From Treponema sp. (lineage in GTDB: Bacteria; Spirochaetota; Spirochaetia; Treponematales; Treponemataceae), in contig JAEDCY010000002.1 of the NCBI GenBank assembly GCA_016293915.1, positions 1 through 64,000 of the forward strand: a stretch of DNA of 64,000 bases. Direction: 5' to 3'. Numbering within the stretch: the first letter of the stretch is position 1; each line of letters begins with the position of its first letter. The notes beneath the pieces were generated by a model that searched no databases, had not been told where the DNA came from, and saw only the letters and a list, made by a program, of their open reading frames with translations. Positions 7,356 through 16,033 of this stretch are shown one piece after another. A program made the translations under genes and the position numbers.

Positions 7356-7811
7356 ATGACAGATTTGAATGATGTAAAACTTATTGGAAGAATCACAAGG
7401 GATTCTATTCTTGAAAGAACTACAGAAACTGTATATGCAAAGTTTTCTATTGCCGTAAACAAAGATGTAAAAACCGCTAACGGAAATTATGAATCTGTTC
7501 CGGCATTCTTTGACCTTGCAATTTTTGACAACTATGCAGAAAAGATGTACAAGCATCTTCGTAAAGGTACATTGATTCTTGTTGTAGGAAGCCTTAAACC
7601 TCGTCAGTGGAGTAAGGATGATGTAAAAATCAATACGCTTGGTATATCAGTAAAAAAGATACAGCTTCTTTCTTCTACAAAACCTGCGTCAGGAACTGAA
7701 ACTTCTGCAGGTGAAACACCTTCTGAAAATGCTGGTTCTTTCAGTACAGATGTTCCTGATACTTTAGAAAATGTTGATCCGTTTGAGGATAAGACAGACG
7801 GTATTTTCTAA
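7356..7811 (+). CDS. ssb: Single-stranded DNA-binding protein
   Basis: A 151-residue protein with an OB fold: NDVKLIGRITRD at the N-terminus, FSIAVNK, FFDLAIFDNYAEKM and KGTLILVVGSLKPRQW in family order, then a disordered acidic tail. The end (DPFEDKTDGIF) resembles the bacterial SSB tip DDDIPF only loosely. It should coat single-stranded ICE DNA during transfer or replication. AGGAGG seven bases ahead of the ATG. Confidence 0.93.
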   Translation: MTDLNDVKLIGRITRDSILERTTETVYAKFSIAVNKDVKTANGNYESVPAFFDLAIFDNYAEKMYKHLRKGTLILVVGSLKPRQWSKDDVKINTLGISVKKIQLLSSTKPASGTETSAGETPSENAGSFSTDVPDTLENVDPFEDKTDGIF

Positions 7812-7830
7812 AAAATTAAGAAACTAAGTG

Positions 7831-7848
7831 GAGCGCAGGTCTGCGCTC
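7831..7848. repeat. Palindrome copy 1 (between ssb and small ORF)
   Basis: GAGCGCAG-GT-CTGCGCTC, perfect arms; lies 12 bp before the AGGAG of the next gene. First member of the 19-copy ICE family. Confidence 0.9.
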
Positions 7849-7871
7849 TGCTTGTTGTACAGGAGATGAAA

Positions 7872-8087
7872 ATGAGAATTGAAATAAATGTAACACCTGA
7901 TGATCTGGCAAATATTATTGTTGATATGAAATTCATGCGGCCGAACTGTAAAAGAGTTTTGGAAAATATACTGGAAACAGTTCGCTCTGATATAGAAATT
8001 AATTATGAAGAATTAAATCAGCTTCAGATTATCAGTGATGAAGCTTCCGCTTTAGGAGAGAATAAAGACAATGACACAAAAAACTGA
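7872..8087 (+). CDS. Hypothetical protein, 71 residues
   Basis: AGGAG at 7861-7865 is correctly spaced for the ATG at 7872; an ATG at 7866 touches the SD. The product is small and acidic (MRIEINVTPDDLANIIVDM...), alpha/beta, with no transmembrane segment. It overlaps the VirB8 gene by 17 bp and so opens the VirB8-9-10-6 operon. Function unknown. Confidence 0.55.
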   Translation: MRIEINVTPDDLANIIVDMKFMRPNCKRVLENILETVRSDIEINYEELNQLQIISDEASALGENKDNDTKN

Positions 8088-8742
8088 TTGGAAATTAGAA
8101 AAATCTAAAAATACACCTCTTGAAATTTATGAGAAAATCGAGCGTGACAGAAAGCGTAATGAAGATAAATGGAAAATCTTTGCATATATCTCAATTGCAG
8201 GTTTTGCTCTTGCTCTTGTAGTTATGGCTTGGTGTATTAATTTACCTAAAACTGTTCCTGTTCTTGTTTCAATAAATGATTTTGGTGAAGCAAAATACAT
8301 AGGTGAAGTAAATCGTATTAATTATAGCGGAATAAAAGTTCCTGAAATCGCTATTGAATATCAGATAAGGAAATTCGTTACAAATAAATTTACTATTCCA
8401 GGTGATGCTGAAGTTTTACGAAATAACCTCAAAGACTGTTATTCCTGTCTTACGCGTGACACAGCGAGTAAATTAAGTGCAGAGCTTAAAGAGCATAATC
8501 CAATTAAAGATGTAAGAGATATTAGAAAAAAAGTTGAGATTGAAAGTGTTTTGCGTACGTCTAAAAACAGTTATCAGGTTGATTTTCTGATTATAGAATC
8601 AGCTCCAAATGATACAAATAAACATACTATAAGAATGAGGGGAGTAATTACAATCGTACTGCTTGAACCTCATGATGATGATAAAATCCTTAATCCTTTG
8701 GGCATTTATTTTAATGCCTATGACTTTACAGAAATTAAATAA
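8071..8742 (+). CDS. virB8: VirB8/TrbF-family T4SS inner-membrane protein
   Basis: A 223-residue protein. A short cytoplasmic N-terminus (NTPLEIYEKIERDRKRNEDKWK), one membrane helix (about residues 45-64) and a periplasmic NTF2-like domain match VirB8/TrbF in order and length. The YEKIERDRKRNE block just before the helix is typical of TrbF. VirB8 nucleates T4SS assembly at the inner membrane. Its place directly before VirB9 and VirB10 supports the call. Confidence 0.87.
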   Translation: MTQKTDWKLEKSKNTPLEIYEKIERDRKRNEDKWKIFAYISIAGFALALVVMAWCINLPKTVPVLVSINDFGEAKYIGEVNRINYSGIKVPEIAIEYQIRKFVTNKFTIPGDAEVLRNNLKDCYSCLTRDTASKLSAELKEHNPIKDVRDIRKKVEIESVLRTSKNSYQVDFLIIESAPNDTNKHTIRMRGVITIVLLEPHDDDKILNPLGIYFNAYDFTEIK

Positions 8743-8756
8743 AACTGGAGGAAAAT

Positions 8757-9869
8757 ATGAAAGTTGTTTTTGTTAATTTTCTTGATTTTTTTATTGAAAA
8801 AGCAAGAAATTTTTTGTTTACTATTGAAATTATTCTGATAGGAACAATTATATGCGTTTCTTTTGTAAGTTGTAAAACTATTGATGTAGAGAAAAGTAAA
8901 ACAAATGAATTTGAATCTACAAAAGAAACACAGTCTAAGCCTGATTACTCATTCATTGAAAAATTAGAATCTGAAGAAGATGATGATATTTCAGATGAAG
9001 AAGTTTATGTTTCCGAAGTGATGAAAGTAAATGATGTTGCCAGTGCTATTGTTTACTTAGAACCACCTGAAACAATTTATTGTGAACCTGCAAAAGAAAC
9101 TCCTGTATTATCAGGCGATGCTGCCTTAAAGCAGAACCTGAAAGATATTACAGTACTTCCTGAATATGCAGAGGGCAGATTAAAAGGGTGGAGTTATAAA
9201 AAAGGGCAGATATATCAGGTACATACACAGACATATCATTCAACATTAATTCAATTTGAACCTGGTGAACAGATGCTCGAAGTTCCTTATATTTCAGAGC
9301 CTGATGTATGGCGGATTTCCCGTGGTGTTGGAATTGAAAATGGTTTAGATACACAGTTTTTGATTATAAAACCTGATTACAGTGGACTTACATCAACATT
9401 GATAGTAATAACAAATTTACGTGTGTATCAGATGGAATTGAAATCTTACAAAGATCATTATATGCCTTATGTTAAATGGATTTATCCGCAGGCAGTTTCC
9501 GATAACCAGTCCTGGATTCAGTGGCAACAGAAAAAAGACAATACAGCAATTCTTGAATTTACAGGTCAGAATATAGAGCTTTGCAGTTTTGATTACAAAA
9601 TTACACATTCTCTTAATAAACCATTGTGGTGTCCAGACCTTGTCTATGATGATGGAAAGTTTACTTATATTGTCTTGAATAAGCGAACCTTACAGACTGA
9701 AATGCCTACTGTATTTATCGGCTCTCGAAAACTTGTGAATACACAGGTACACAAAAATATAATTGTAATTAATCAGCTTATAACAAAGGCAACCTTACGT
9801 CTTGGCAGACAGAAAGTGAAAATTACTAAGAAAAAATCTAGCAGAAGCGAGCAAAAACAACAGGAGTAG
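8757..9869 (+). CDS. virB9: VirB9/TrbG-family outer-complex protein, probable lipoprotein
   Basis: A 370-residue protein. The N-terminus has a hydrophobic stretch ending in FVSC near residue 39, a possible lipobox, then an acidic linker. From about 130 on, the beta-rich blocks (IYQVHTQTYHSTLIQFEPGEQM; ITNLRVYQMELKS; CPDLVYDDGKFTYIVLNKR; VNTQVHKNIIVINQLITKATLRLGRQKVKI) follow the VirB9 order. VirB9 forms the outer-membrane core with VirB10. The N-terminus is longer than usual, and VirB7 is not separately seen, so a lipidated VirB9 may replace it (inference). Confidence 0.85.
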   Translation: MKVVFVNFLDFFIEKARNFLFTIEIILIGTIICVSFVSCKTIDVEKSKTNEFESTKETQSKPDYSFIEKLESEEDDDISDEEVYVSEVMKVNDVASAIVYLEPPETIYCEPAKETPVLSGDAALKQNLKDITVLPEYAEGRLKGWSYKKGQIYQVHTQTYHSTLIQFEPGEQMLEVPYISEPDVWRISRGVGIENGLDTQFLIIKPDYSGLTSTLIVITNLRVYQMELKSYKDHYMPYVKWIYPQAVSDNQSWIQWQQKKDNTAILEFTGQNIELCSFDYKITHSLNKPLWCPDLVYDDGKFTYIVLNKRTLQTEMPTVFIGSRKLVNTQVHKNIIVINQLITKATLRLGRQKVKITKKKSSRSEQKQQE

Positions 9870-9872
9870 TTT

Positions 9873-11525
9873 ATGAATGAAAATGATGATGTAATGGGGT
9901 TTGATGATGAACCGCCTGTAAATCCGGAAGATTCATATATTGAACCTGAAATCCCTGAAAGTCAGACACAAGATTCCTATGAAACTGCTGAAATATCATC
10001 ACAAAATGTTTCTTCTGAACAGGATAGTGAGATGTATTCAGGTTATGAAGATTTTGAAGCTATGGATTCTTCTGATATGCCTGGTAGTGATTTGAATTCA
10101 AATTATAATCAGCAGTCAGAAATCGGATCTGATTCTCAGTCCGATGAATCTGCAGATGATTATTCTGATACAGAAGAAAGTCAGGCAAAGAAGATTCTTG
10201 ATACAAAGCCTTCAGAAAAAACAGAATCAAAGCAGAATAAAAACAACGGTCTTTTTTTGAACAGGCAAAGACTGTTGCTGATTTTTGCGGCAATATTTGT
10301 AGGTTTTATTTTATTCTTTTCTCTGATTTTTCCTATGATTTCTACCAAAAAGAAAAAGGACAAGGAAAGGGAACTTGAAAAAAACGGCAGACAGTATATT
10401 CCAAATGTGCTTTCAAAAGAAGATACACCGACTGCAGTTAATAATTTTGAAGATGGTAATTCTGCAGTTGGCTATCAGGAAGAATCTCTTGAAGATAAAT
10501 ATCCGCCTTTGGTTACTGAAGAACCAAAGAATGTTGCTCCTGTTTCTGTAAGTGGAAGTTCAACTTCTGCAAATACAGAAGTTCCTTTAACTAACAGAAA
10601 TGAACAGCAGAAACAACCTCAACGGTTAGCTCTTGAAAAGGTTTCTTCACCAGTAGAAGCTCAGAATCAGAGAAACGGAGCTTATTATCCAACTGTAAAG
10701 CCTGAAGGTTATAATACCGGATATAATTCAGGTTATTCAGGAACTAATACGCAACCTGATTCAAAAGGCTATGTTCCGCAGGCACTACAACAGAATATTT
10801 CAAGAATTATAAGTCAGCAGAATGGCGGAAATTTGGCTTCCAGTTATGTTCAGCAAAACAATCAAGCCGCCAAACAGGAGTTTATAAATAAAAACGGACT
10901 TGGCGGACAATTTCAATGGAATCCGGAGTATAGTCTTTGGAAAGGTACTGTCATTTCAGCTGTACTTGATACAGGTATCAATACTGATTTACCAGGTCAA
11001 GTTATGGCTCATGTTACCAAAAACGTATATTCAAGTCAGGATGGCAGATATTTACTTATACCGCAAGGCTCAAGGCTTTTTGGTGAATACAGTTCTGATA
11101 TTTCTTACGGACAGAATAGAATTCAAGTTGTATGGAATACGCTCATAAGACCTGATGGTCTTGAAGTGAACTTGGGTTCTATGAATGGAATTGATGATTA
11201 CGGTTTTTCAGGTTATACAGCCTGGAAAAGCAACCATCCGTTTGAATATCTGAAAGCTTTCGGGCTTATTGCTATGTATTCAATACTTGATACAAAAGCT
11301 ATGAATATTATAGAAAGTCAGGGCAATATGTATGCACAAAATGCCCTCTCTGATGTATATAGCGAAACAAAAAAACTTAATAATAAAATTGTAGACAGAG
11401 CTTTAGATATTCAAGCTACATTAAGGAAATTCAGTGGTAAAGAAGTCAATCTTATAACTAATGTTACGATTGATCTTCCACCACTTGAACCGTATGAAGC
11501 AGAAGAAAAATATAGAAGATACTAA
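9873..11525 (+). CDS. virB10: VirB10/TrbI-family T4SS core protein
   Basis: A 550-residue protein. A long acidic Ser-rich cytoplasmic N-terminus precedes one membrane helix (about residues 130-155), followed by a Gln/Asn/Tyr-rich periplasmic linker and a C-terminal beta barrel. The barrel carries the family hallmarks KGTVISAVLDTGINTDLPG, YLLIPQGSRLFGEY and RIQVVWNTLIRPDG. VirB10 spans both membranes and gates the channel. Start at 9873, 3 bp after virB9, with CAGGAG upstream. Confidence 0.93.
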   Translation: MNENDDVMGFDDEPPVNPEDSYIEPEIPESQTQDSYETAEISSQNVSSEQDSEMYSGYEDFEAMDSSDMPGSDLNSNYNQQSEIGSDSQSDESADDYSDTEESQAKKILDTKPSEKTESKQNKNNGLFLNRQRLLLIFAAIFVGFILFFSLIFPMISTKKKKDKERELEKNGRQYIPNVLSKEDTPTAVNNFEDGNSAVGYQEESLEDKYPPLVTEEPKNVAPVSVSGSSTSANTEVPLTNRNEQQKQPQRLALEKVSSPVEAQNQRNGAYYPTVKPEGYNTGYNSGYSGTNTQPDSKGYVPQALQQNISRIISQQNGGNLASSYVQQNNQAAKQEFINKNGLGGQFQWNPEYSLWKGTVISAVLDTGINTDLPGQVMAHVTKNVYSSQDGRYLLIPQGSRLFGEYSSDISYGQNRIQVVWNTLIRPDGLEVNLGSMNGIDDYGFSGYTAWKSNHPFEYLKAFGLIAMYSILDTKAMNIIESQGNMYAQNALSDVYSETKKLNNKIVDRALDIQATLRKFSGKEVNLITNVTIDLPPLEPYEAEEKYRRY

Positions 11526-11538
11526 GGAGGAATGAGTT

Positions 11539-13530
11539 TTGACTGGAAAGACCTTCATTGATTTTTCAGTATTGAAAATCATTGATTATTTTACAATGCA
11601 GATGCACAGTTATCTTATTGTTGCAGTTCAACTCGGTGTATTACTTGCTACTGTCGGTATTATATGGCAGGGCTTGCAGATGATTTTTGGAACTCTTGAG
11701 CAGAGAAAGTTTCTTGTAAATACTATAACCAAATGGTTTCTTTTTTTGTTCTGTCTTACTTTTTATCCTGCTATGAGCAGAGGACTAAAGGATTTTGCCA
11801 TACAGATGGGAACTTTTGTTTCGGGAAGCAGTACTAAAACTATTGCTAATGAGTTTGGTACTTATCTTGATTCAATTGAAAAAGCTCTGACTGCTGAACA
11901 GGAGCAATTAACTGAAACAATTACAAACCTTACTAAACAAGTAGGAAATTCTTCGTATGATGAATTAAAAAAAGAACCAGGAGCAGTAAGAGGTTCATAT
12001 TTTGGCTCATTCAGTGATGAATATTATCTTATGGAGAATGAACTATATTCTGTAGAAGCTCGTCAACAGCAGCTTAATTCAATTATTGAGAGCATTGATT
12101 CAGATAACCCGAAAGGTGCGGCAAAAACTATTAATGCTTTAAAATCTGTTTTAATTGTTGATAATACTGATATTACAAAAAAATATAAGCTTGATTTGGC
12201 AATGAAAGATTCTTCCGGACACGATACTGGTTTTCTTTCTCCTAATGCCATGTTGCGAATGTCAGTTCTTGCGGCTCAGATAATGTGGGAAAATGTATGG
12301 CAGCATGATTTTATAAGAACTTGGGAAGATAACGCAAAAGGCGGTTGGACAGATAAAAAAAACATAATGGATTTTCCATTCTCTAAAATTTTTGATTTAA
12401 TACTATGTTTTTTCGCTCAGATTCTTGAAGTTATAACTACCTGTGTAGAGCTTATACAGTATGTAATGTGCATTATTGAATTTGTAATCGTAATTACGTT
12501 TGGAATAGTTATAATACCTTGTTTACTGTTTGATGGATTAAAAGATATGGCAATGAAGCTTCTTCCTTCTTTATTGGCTCAGACAGTAAAACTTGCAATG
12601 ATTACAATATGTATGTTTTTCTGTTGCTATACATATCTTGATATTACAAAAACAATCATAGCTGATACAGGCGGTTTTAATATATGGATGTTTGCTTATG
12701 TAGCTTTTACAATTCTTTTGACTTTTGCCCTCTGTTCCAATGCTCCAAAGCTTGCAAGTGCGCTTCTTACAGGACAGCCGCAAATGAGTATGGGTGAGTT
12801 TGTACAGACTGCAGGAGCTATTGCAGGTGGAACTATGATGGCAACACGAGCCGCTAGAACTGGTATTGGTGCAGGTTCTCGCTTCCTTGCTAACAGAGGT
12901 GGTGACCTTGCGGCAATGGCAGGTGGTTTTTGGGGTGGAGCTAATAATGCACAAACTCACGCAAAATCACTTGGCGGAAAGGCGGCACTTGGTGCTTTAG
13001 GTGGAATTGGTGGAGCTATCGGCGCTTTGGGAAAACGTACTGGAAACCGTATTGCAGGCGGATTGCAGAATGCCGCTAATTATAAAGGAAAAGGTGGTGG
13101 AGCAGGTGGCTCAGGCGGTGGTGCAGGTAATAATAGGTTTAATTACAATGAACATCAAATGAACGCTGGAAAACTGCAAAATTATTCAGGACATCAAAAT
13201 AAAGATAATCAGCAATCTACTGTATGGGGTTATATGAAAGACCAGTTTATGGAAGGTATGAATGGAAACAAAATCCCGAAAAAGGAATCTTCCGGAGCGG
13301 TTCATCCTGATTCTCCTGGAAAGAATAATTTCAATCCGCCTTCTGTTGCAGGTAATGCAGGTGGCAGAACAGGCGGAGGAAATCCAACTCCACCAACACC
13401 GCCTGCATCTATGGGACAGCGTTCACCAATTTTTAATAAAGGTTCTTCCGTGTCTTACAGACCGCAGATTGAAGATAAAAGTGATAAATGGTTAGCAGGC
13501 TTAAAGAGCGCAGGTGAAAGTTCTGTATAA
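11539..13530 (+). CDS. virB6: VirB6/TrbL-family multi-spanning T4SS protein
   Basis: A 663-residue protein with five or more hydrophobic segments (about 25-45, 63-80, 285-315, 320-345, 352-372, 385-403) and a Gly/Ala-rich, then Pro/Asn-rich C-terminus, as in TrbL. It forms the inner-membrane channel. The start is TTG at 11539: AAGGAGG lies eight bases before it, and an ATG at 11532 opens only a nine-codon frame. The leader AAGGAGG-AATGAGTT-TTG resembles the leaders of the CTT-start genes, but here a recognised start codon is present. Confidence 0.87.
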   Translation: MTGKTFIDFSVLKIIDYFTMQMHSYLIVAVQLGVLLATVGIIWQGLQMIFGTLEQRKFLVNTITKWFLFLFCLTFYPAMSRGLKDFAIQMGTFVSGSSTKTIANEFGTYLDSIEKALTAEQEQLTETITNLTKQVGNSSYDELKKEPGAVRGSYFGSFSDEYYLMENELYSVEARQQQLNSIIESIDSDNPKGAAKTINALKSVLIVDNTDITKKYKLDLAMKDSSGHDTGFLSPNAMLRMSVLAAQIMWENVWQHDFIRTWEDNAKGGWTDKKNIMDFPFSKIFDLILCFFAQILEVITTCVELIQYVMCIIEFVIVITFGIVIIPCLLFDGLKDMAMKLLPSLLAQTVKLAMITICMFFCCYTYLDITKTIIADTGGFNIWMFAYVAFTILLTFALCSNAPKLASALLTGQPQMSMGEFVQTAGAIAGGTMMATRAARTGIGAGSRFLANRGGDLAAMAGGFWGGANNAQTHAKSLGGKAALGALGGIGGAIGALGKRTGNRIAGGLQNAANYKGKGGGAGGSGGGAGNNRFNYNEHQMNAGKLQNYSGHQNKDNQQSTVWGYMKDQFMEGMNGNKIPKKESSGAVHPDSPGKNNFNPPSVAGNAGGRTGGGNPTPPTPPASMGQRSPIFNKGSSVSYRPQIEDKSDKWLAGLKSAGESSV

Positions 13531-13584
13531 AAAGTATTGTTAAACTATGTTTAACGATTTAAAATATAAGAGAGGTAGGAAATT

Positions 13585-13806
13585 ATGACTGAAATTACAA
13601 AGTGGGAATATAAAAGATTGGGAGCAAGGCGTGGAGAAGATGATTATAATGAGCTAGGTAAACAGGGATATGAAATAGTAGGTATGAATAATGAATGGGT
13701 AATTTTTAAGCGGCCTTGTGGGCGCTTAAAGGTAATTGAAAAGGTAAACGGCAAGGAAATCAATCCTGGGCAGAGCCAAAGCCAGGACACAACCTACGAA
13801 CGCTAA
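13585..13806 (+). CDS. DUF4177-like small protein
   Basis: A 73-residue protein with KWEYKRLGA near the N-terminus and LGKQGYEIVGMNNEWVIFKRP in the middle, the WEYK...LGxxGWE.V pattern of DUF4177 proteins. GAGAGGTAGG precedes the ATG. It sits alone 54 bp after virB6 and is followed by a terminator, so it closes the VirB8-VirB6 operon. Role unknown. Confidence 0.6.
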   Translation: MTEITKWEYKRLGARRGEDDYNELGKQGYEIVGMNNEWVIFKRPCGRLKVIEKVNGKEINPGQSQSQDTTYER

Positions 13807-13820
13807 ATATTCCCATCACA

Positions 13821-13848
13821 CCGGGCGCAGATCTGCGCTCGGTTTTTT
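13821..13848 (+). terminator. Terminator built on palindrome copy 2
   Basis: CCGGGCGCAG-AT-CTGCGCTCGG (one G-T pair) followed by six T. It ends the VirB8-VirB6 operon and starts the cassette-like stretch. The core palindrome is 13823-13840. Confidence 0.85.
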
Positions 13849-13865
13849 ATTTCTACACAAAACAT

Positions 13866-13902
13866 GAAATATGTGGTATAGTATTTATGGGAGTGCTGTA
13901 AA
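13866..13902 (+). promoter_or_regulatory. Promoter/leader with GGAGTGCT box
   Basis: A -10-like TATAGTAT (13875-13882) is followed by ATGGGAGTGCTGTAAAATG. Related leaders precede the genes at 14670, 15824, 36818 (minus) and 38588; GGAG doubles as the SD. Confidence 0.5.
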
Positions 13903-14343
13903 ATGAACTATATAGGAATCGGTAAAATTGTATTGGATTCTTTATGTACCGAAGAATACAATATTCCACATCTGCATTTTCTTCTAACTAAAAATGATGA
14001 TGGCTTTATAGAATCTGTTAATCTTGAATTTGGTATTGTTGCTTTTCACAAAGACGCTGATGAAGCCGTAAAAATCCTTATCCAGTTATTAATTGAATAC
14101 ATTAAGCGTACCATTGACGAAGATGGATTTGACAGTCTTATTCATTCTGTACAGGGTGATGAAATGAATGAATATTGGGCTGAATATCGAAAGTTTGAAT
14201 TTATTCTTGCAAAACAGAAACGTGATTTAAGTCATGATTTTGTAAGAAGCCTTACCCGAAAAATTGCAAACGAAATCTTTGAAATGTACGGTATAAAGCC
14301 TAAAGCAAAATATTCTGTTTTGGATATGGAGCAGGCAGCTTGA
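13903..14343 (+). CDS. Hypothetical protein, possible antitoxin of a pair
   Basis: A 146-residue protein. The N-terminal half (HLHFLLTKNDDGFIESVNLEFGIVAFHKDADEAVKILIQLLIEYI) vaguely recalls HicB-type folds, but no family match is clear; the C-terminal half is helical. It overlaps the next ORF by 4 bases, has its own promoter-like leader, and is flanked by two terminators built on the palindrome, like the recognised toxin-antitoxin units next to it. A two-gene addiction module is inferred from context only. Confidence 0.6.
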   Translation: MNYIGIGKIVLDSLCTEEYNIPHLHFLLTKNDDGFIESVNLEFGIVAFHKDADEAVKILIQLLIEYIKRTIDEDGFDSLIHSVQGDEMNEYWAEYRKFEFILAKQKRDLSHDFVRSLTRKIANEIFEMYGIKPKAKYSVLDMEQAA

Positions 14344-14546
14344 AAGATTTAATTCCTGCGGAAGATTTTTTTGAATCATTATTTAAAAATAACTATGTAG
14401 ACCGCTTTTTATGGAAAGACTTAAACTTGCAGACTGAATTTTATTCTGTCACAATAAAGTGTAAGAAATGCGCTCCAACATTCATTACATACTTTTCAGA
14501 TTATGGTAATAGACAGAGTTCATTACGTTTCAAAGTTATCCGTTAA
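14340..14546 (+). CDS. Small partner protein, 68 residues
   Basis: Starts with TTG at 14340 inside the TTGA overlap with the upstream stop; GGAGCAG lies upstream. The product has a CKKCAP pair and a basic C-terminus (RQSSLRFKVIR). No toxin family recognised. It would be the second gene of the pair with 13903. The TTG start and short length keep confidence low. Confidence 0.45.
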   Translation: MKDLIPAEDFFESLFKNNYVDRFLWKDLNLQTEFYSVTIKCKKCAPTFITYFSDYGNRQSSLRFKVIR

Positions 14547-14592
14547 GATTTTCTGCAAAAAGCATAATATAAAGTATCCGTAAACGATTACA

Positions 14593-14620
14593 CCGAGCGC
14601 AGATTTGCGCTCGGTTTTTT
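14593..14620 (+). terminator. Terminator built on palindrome copy 3
   Basis: CCGAGCGCAG-AT-TTGCGCTCGG (one G-T pair) followed by six T. The core palindrome is 14595-14612. The sequence after it (ggttttttgtttgcac) is nearly repeated after copy 5. Confidence 0.85.
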
Positions 14621-14669
14621 GTTTGCACAAAACTCTTTTTGTGTGTTATATTATTTATGGAGTGCTGAT

Positions 14670-14963
14670 ATGAATAATAATATGACAATGCAGGCAGTAT
14701 CTATAAAAATACCTAATACAATGGTTGAATATGCTACTGCTCAAGATGAAAACGAAGAACTCATACGTAATGCTATGATATTGTTTCCTTATATTCAGAA
14801 AGAAATAATATCACATGGAAAAGCTGCTCAAATACTCGGTATTCATAAATTAGATTTAATTGCACTTTATAGCAAACTAGGAATACCATATCTTGACCAG
14901 ACAAAAGAAGAACTTGAAAGTGATTTATCTGTATTGCAAAAGATACGGAGTTCTGCAATATGA
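14670..14963 (+). CDS. UPF0175-family antitoxin
   Basis: 97 residues from ATG at 14670, which has GGAG at 14659-14662. The sequence holds SIKIPNTMVEYA, a Leu-rich helical middle, and SHGKAAQILGIHKLDLIALYSKLGIPYL, the HTH-like C-terminal pattern of UPF0175 antitoxins. It overlaps the PIN-type toxin gene by 4 bases, the standard arrangement UPF0175-DUF3368. It should bind the toxin and autoregulate the promoter at 14649-14656 (TATATTAT). Confidence 0.85.
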   Translation: MNNNMTMQAVSIKIPNTMVEYATAQDENEELIRNAMILFPYIQKEIISHGKAAQILGIHKLDLIALYSKLGIPYLDQTKEELESDLSVLQKIRSSAI

Positions 14964-15448
14964 TTATCATTTCTGATACAACTCCAATTATTTCTCTTAT
15001 TAAAATTAATCGCATTGATTTACTTGAACAGTTATTTCAGGAAGTTTTTATACCCGAAGCCGTTTACAATGAACTTACGACAAATTCAATATTTGCAAAC
15101 GAAACTGAAATTGTAAAGAATTGCACTTTCATAAAAACAATGTCTGTTCAGAATCATAAATCAGTTACACTTCTGCAGGCTGTAAGTGGACTTGATGATG
15201 GCGAAAGCGAAGCCATTATTCTTGCTGACGAATTAAAGCCTTCTGCTCTTATAATTGACGAAAGAAAAGGCAGAAAAGTTGCTCAACAATTAGGACTGAA
15301 TATCACTGGTACAATTGGAATTCTTTTACAGGCTTATTCTGAGGGTAAGATTACAAAAGATGAAGTAAAGCTATATCTTGATAATTTGAAAAAAAATAAT
15401 ATACGTTTAAGCGATTCTCTTATTCAACAAACTTTAGCACTGCTATAA
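14960..15448 (+). CDS. DUF3368 PIN-domain toxin
   Basis: A 162-residue PIN-like nuclease. Acidic residues are at SDTTPI (D6), VYNEL (E38), DDGESEAI (about 87-94) and LIIDERKGRKVA (D/E about 108-110), matching the four-acid PIN site. GLNITGTIGILLQAYSEGKI is typical of DUF3368. It probably cleaves RNA when freed of the UPF0175 antitoxin. ATGA overlap with 14670. The gene ends 4 bp before palindrome copy 4. Confidence 0.87.
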   Translation: MIIISDTTPIISLIKINRIDLLEQLFQEVFIPEAVYNELTTNSIFANETEIVKNCTFIKTMSVQNHKSVTLLQAVSGLDDGESEAIILADELKPSALIIDERKGRKVAQQLGLNITGTIGILLQAYSEGKITKDEVKLYLDNLKKNNIRLSDSLIQQTLALL

Positions 15449-15452
15449 TGAG

Positions 15453-15765
15453 GAGCGCAGGTCTGCGCTCTATTTTTTTTGAGATTCTTGTGTTTGTCAC
15501 TTCTTTTGCCTGGTGTTCTTTGACTTTTGGATTATTGACCTTATAGCTTGCAAAATCCCAAAGTTTTTCGGATTCTTTGCTTTTTTCTCGAATACTATGC
15601 TTACGACAATAACAGAAATTCCAATCAATGATAAAACAGCTTTTGCAATTTGATTTTGAATAAGGCTTGAAATCAAAAATATAAGGAATCCGATAAGCAT
15701 TGTTACAAGGCTGATTCTGTTTTCTTTTTTCATTTTCAACTCCTTTGGAGCGCAGACCTGCGCTC
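15453..15765. repeat. 313-bp cassette, copy A
   Basis: Bounded by GAGCGCAG-GT-CTGCGCTC (15453-15470, palindrome copy 4) and GAGCGCAG-AC-CTGCGCTC (15748-15765, copy 5), which are inverted relative to each other. It carries one minus-strand gene. By eye it is identical over its full length to 16310-16622. On the plus strand eight T follow copy 4 and six T follow copy 5. Confidence 0.93.
15497..15733 (-). CDS. Small membrane protein in duplicated cassette (copy A)
   Basis: 78 residues from the ATG at 15733, which has AAGGAG six bases ahead; in-frame upstream codons run into the palindrome and are unlikely to be used. Two hydrophobic helices (about 8-25 and 30-46, VTMLIGFLIFLISSLIQ and AVLSLIGISVIVVSIVF) and a basic Lys/Asn-rich tail. 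Two short helices with a charged tail could be a small toxin or an immunity-type protein, but nothing proves it. The leader consists of palindrome copy 5 and the SD. Confidence 0.65.
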   Translation of the reverse strand: MKKENRISLVTMLIGFLIFLISSLIQNQIAKAVLSLIGISVIVVSIVFEKKAKNPKNFGILQAIRSIIQKSKNTRQKK

Positions 15766-15794
15766 GGTTTTTTGTTTGCATAAAAGTTTTATTT

Positions 15795-15823
15795 TGTGTT
15801 ATATTATTATATAGGAGTGCTAT
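15795..15823 (+). promoter_or_regulatory. Promoter/leader of the Txe/YoeB unit
   Basis: A TGTGTTATATTATTATA segment with -10-like TATATTAT is followed by TAGGAGTGCTATATG, closely matching the leaders at 14649 and 13875. Confidence 0.5.
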
Positions 15824-16033
15824 ATGACAATCGTAATAGAAAATGCCAGTTTTTCTTTTACAAAGGCTATTCGAGAACTTGCCAAGATAGACGGTGCAAA
15901 AGTAAAAACTGAAAGAAAATTAAAACCCTCAGATTATTTTTATTCAGATGAAAACATGGCTGTATTAAAACAGAGTATGAAACAATTTGCTGAGAATAAA
16001 GTTGTTGTACACAAACCTGTTGAGGTTAGATAA
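15824..16033 (+). CDS. RelB/Phd-type antitoxin
   Basis: A 69-residue protein: an N-terminal segment MTIVIENASFSFTKAIRELAK and a C-terminal part including YSDENMAVLKQSMKQFAENKVV, like antitoxins that pair with Txe/YoeB (the second half normally wraps the toxin). It ends in TAATG shared with the toxin start. Family placement rests mainly on the partner. Confidence 0.75.
   Translation: MTIVIENASFSFTKAIRELAKIDGAKVKTERKLKPSDYFYSDENMAVLKQSMKQFAENKVVVHKPVEVR

Noticed and set aside
11532..11561. ATG at 11532 as the virB6 start
   Set aside because: It opens a frame that stops after nine codons; the TTG at 11539 is in the VirB6 frame with a good SD.
12571..12960. Minus-strand Ser/Cys/Thr-rich frame opposite virB6
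   Set aside because: Antisense to a well-supported membrane protein; composition is a mirror of Gly/Ala-rich coding.
14335..14345. AGCTT at the 14340 gene as another CTT start
   Set aside because: Out of frame with the gene; CTT there opens only a short frame, and TTG is available.
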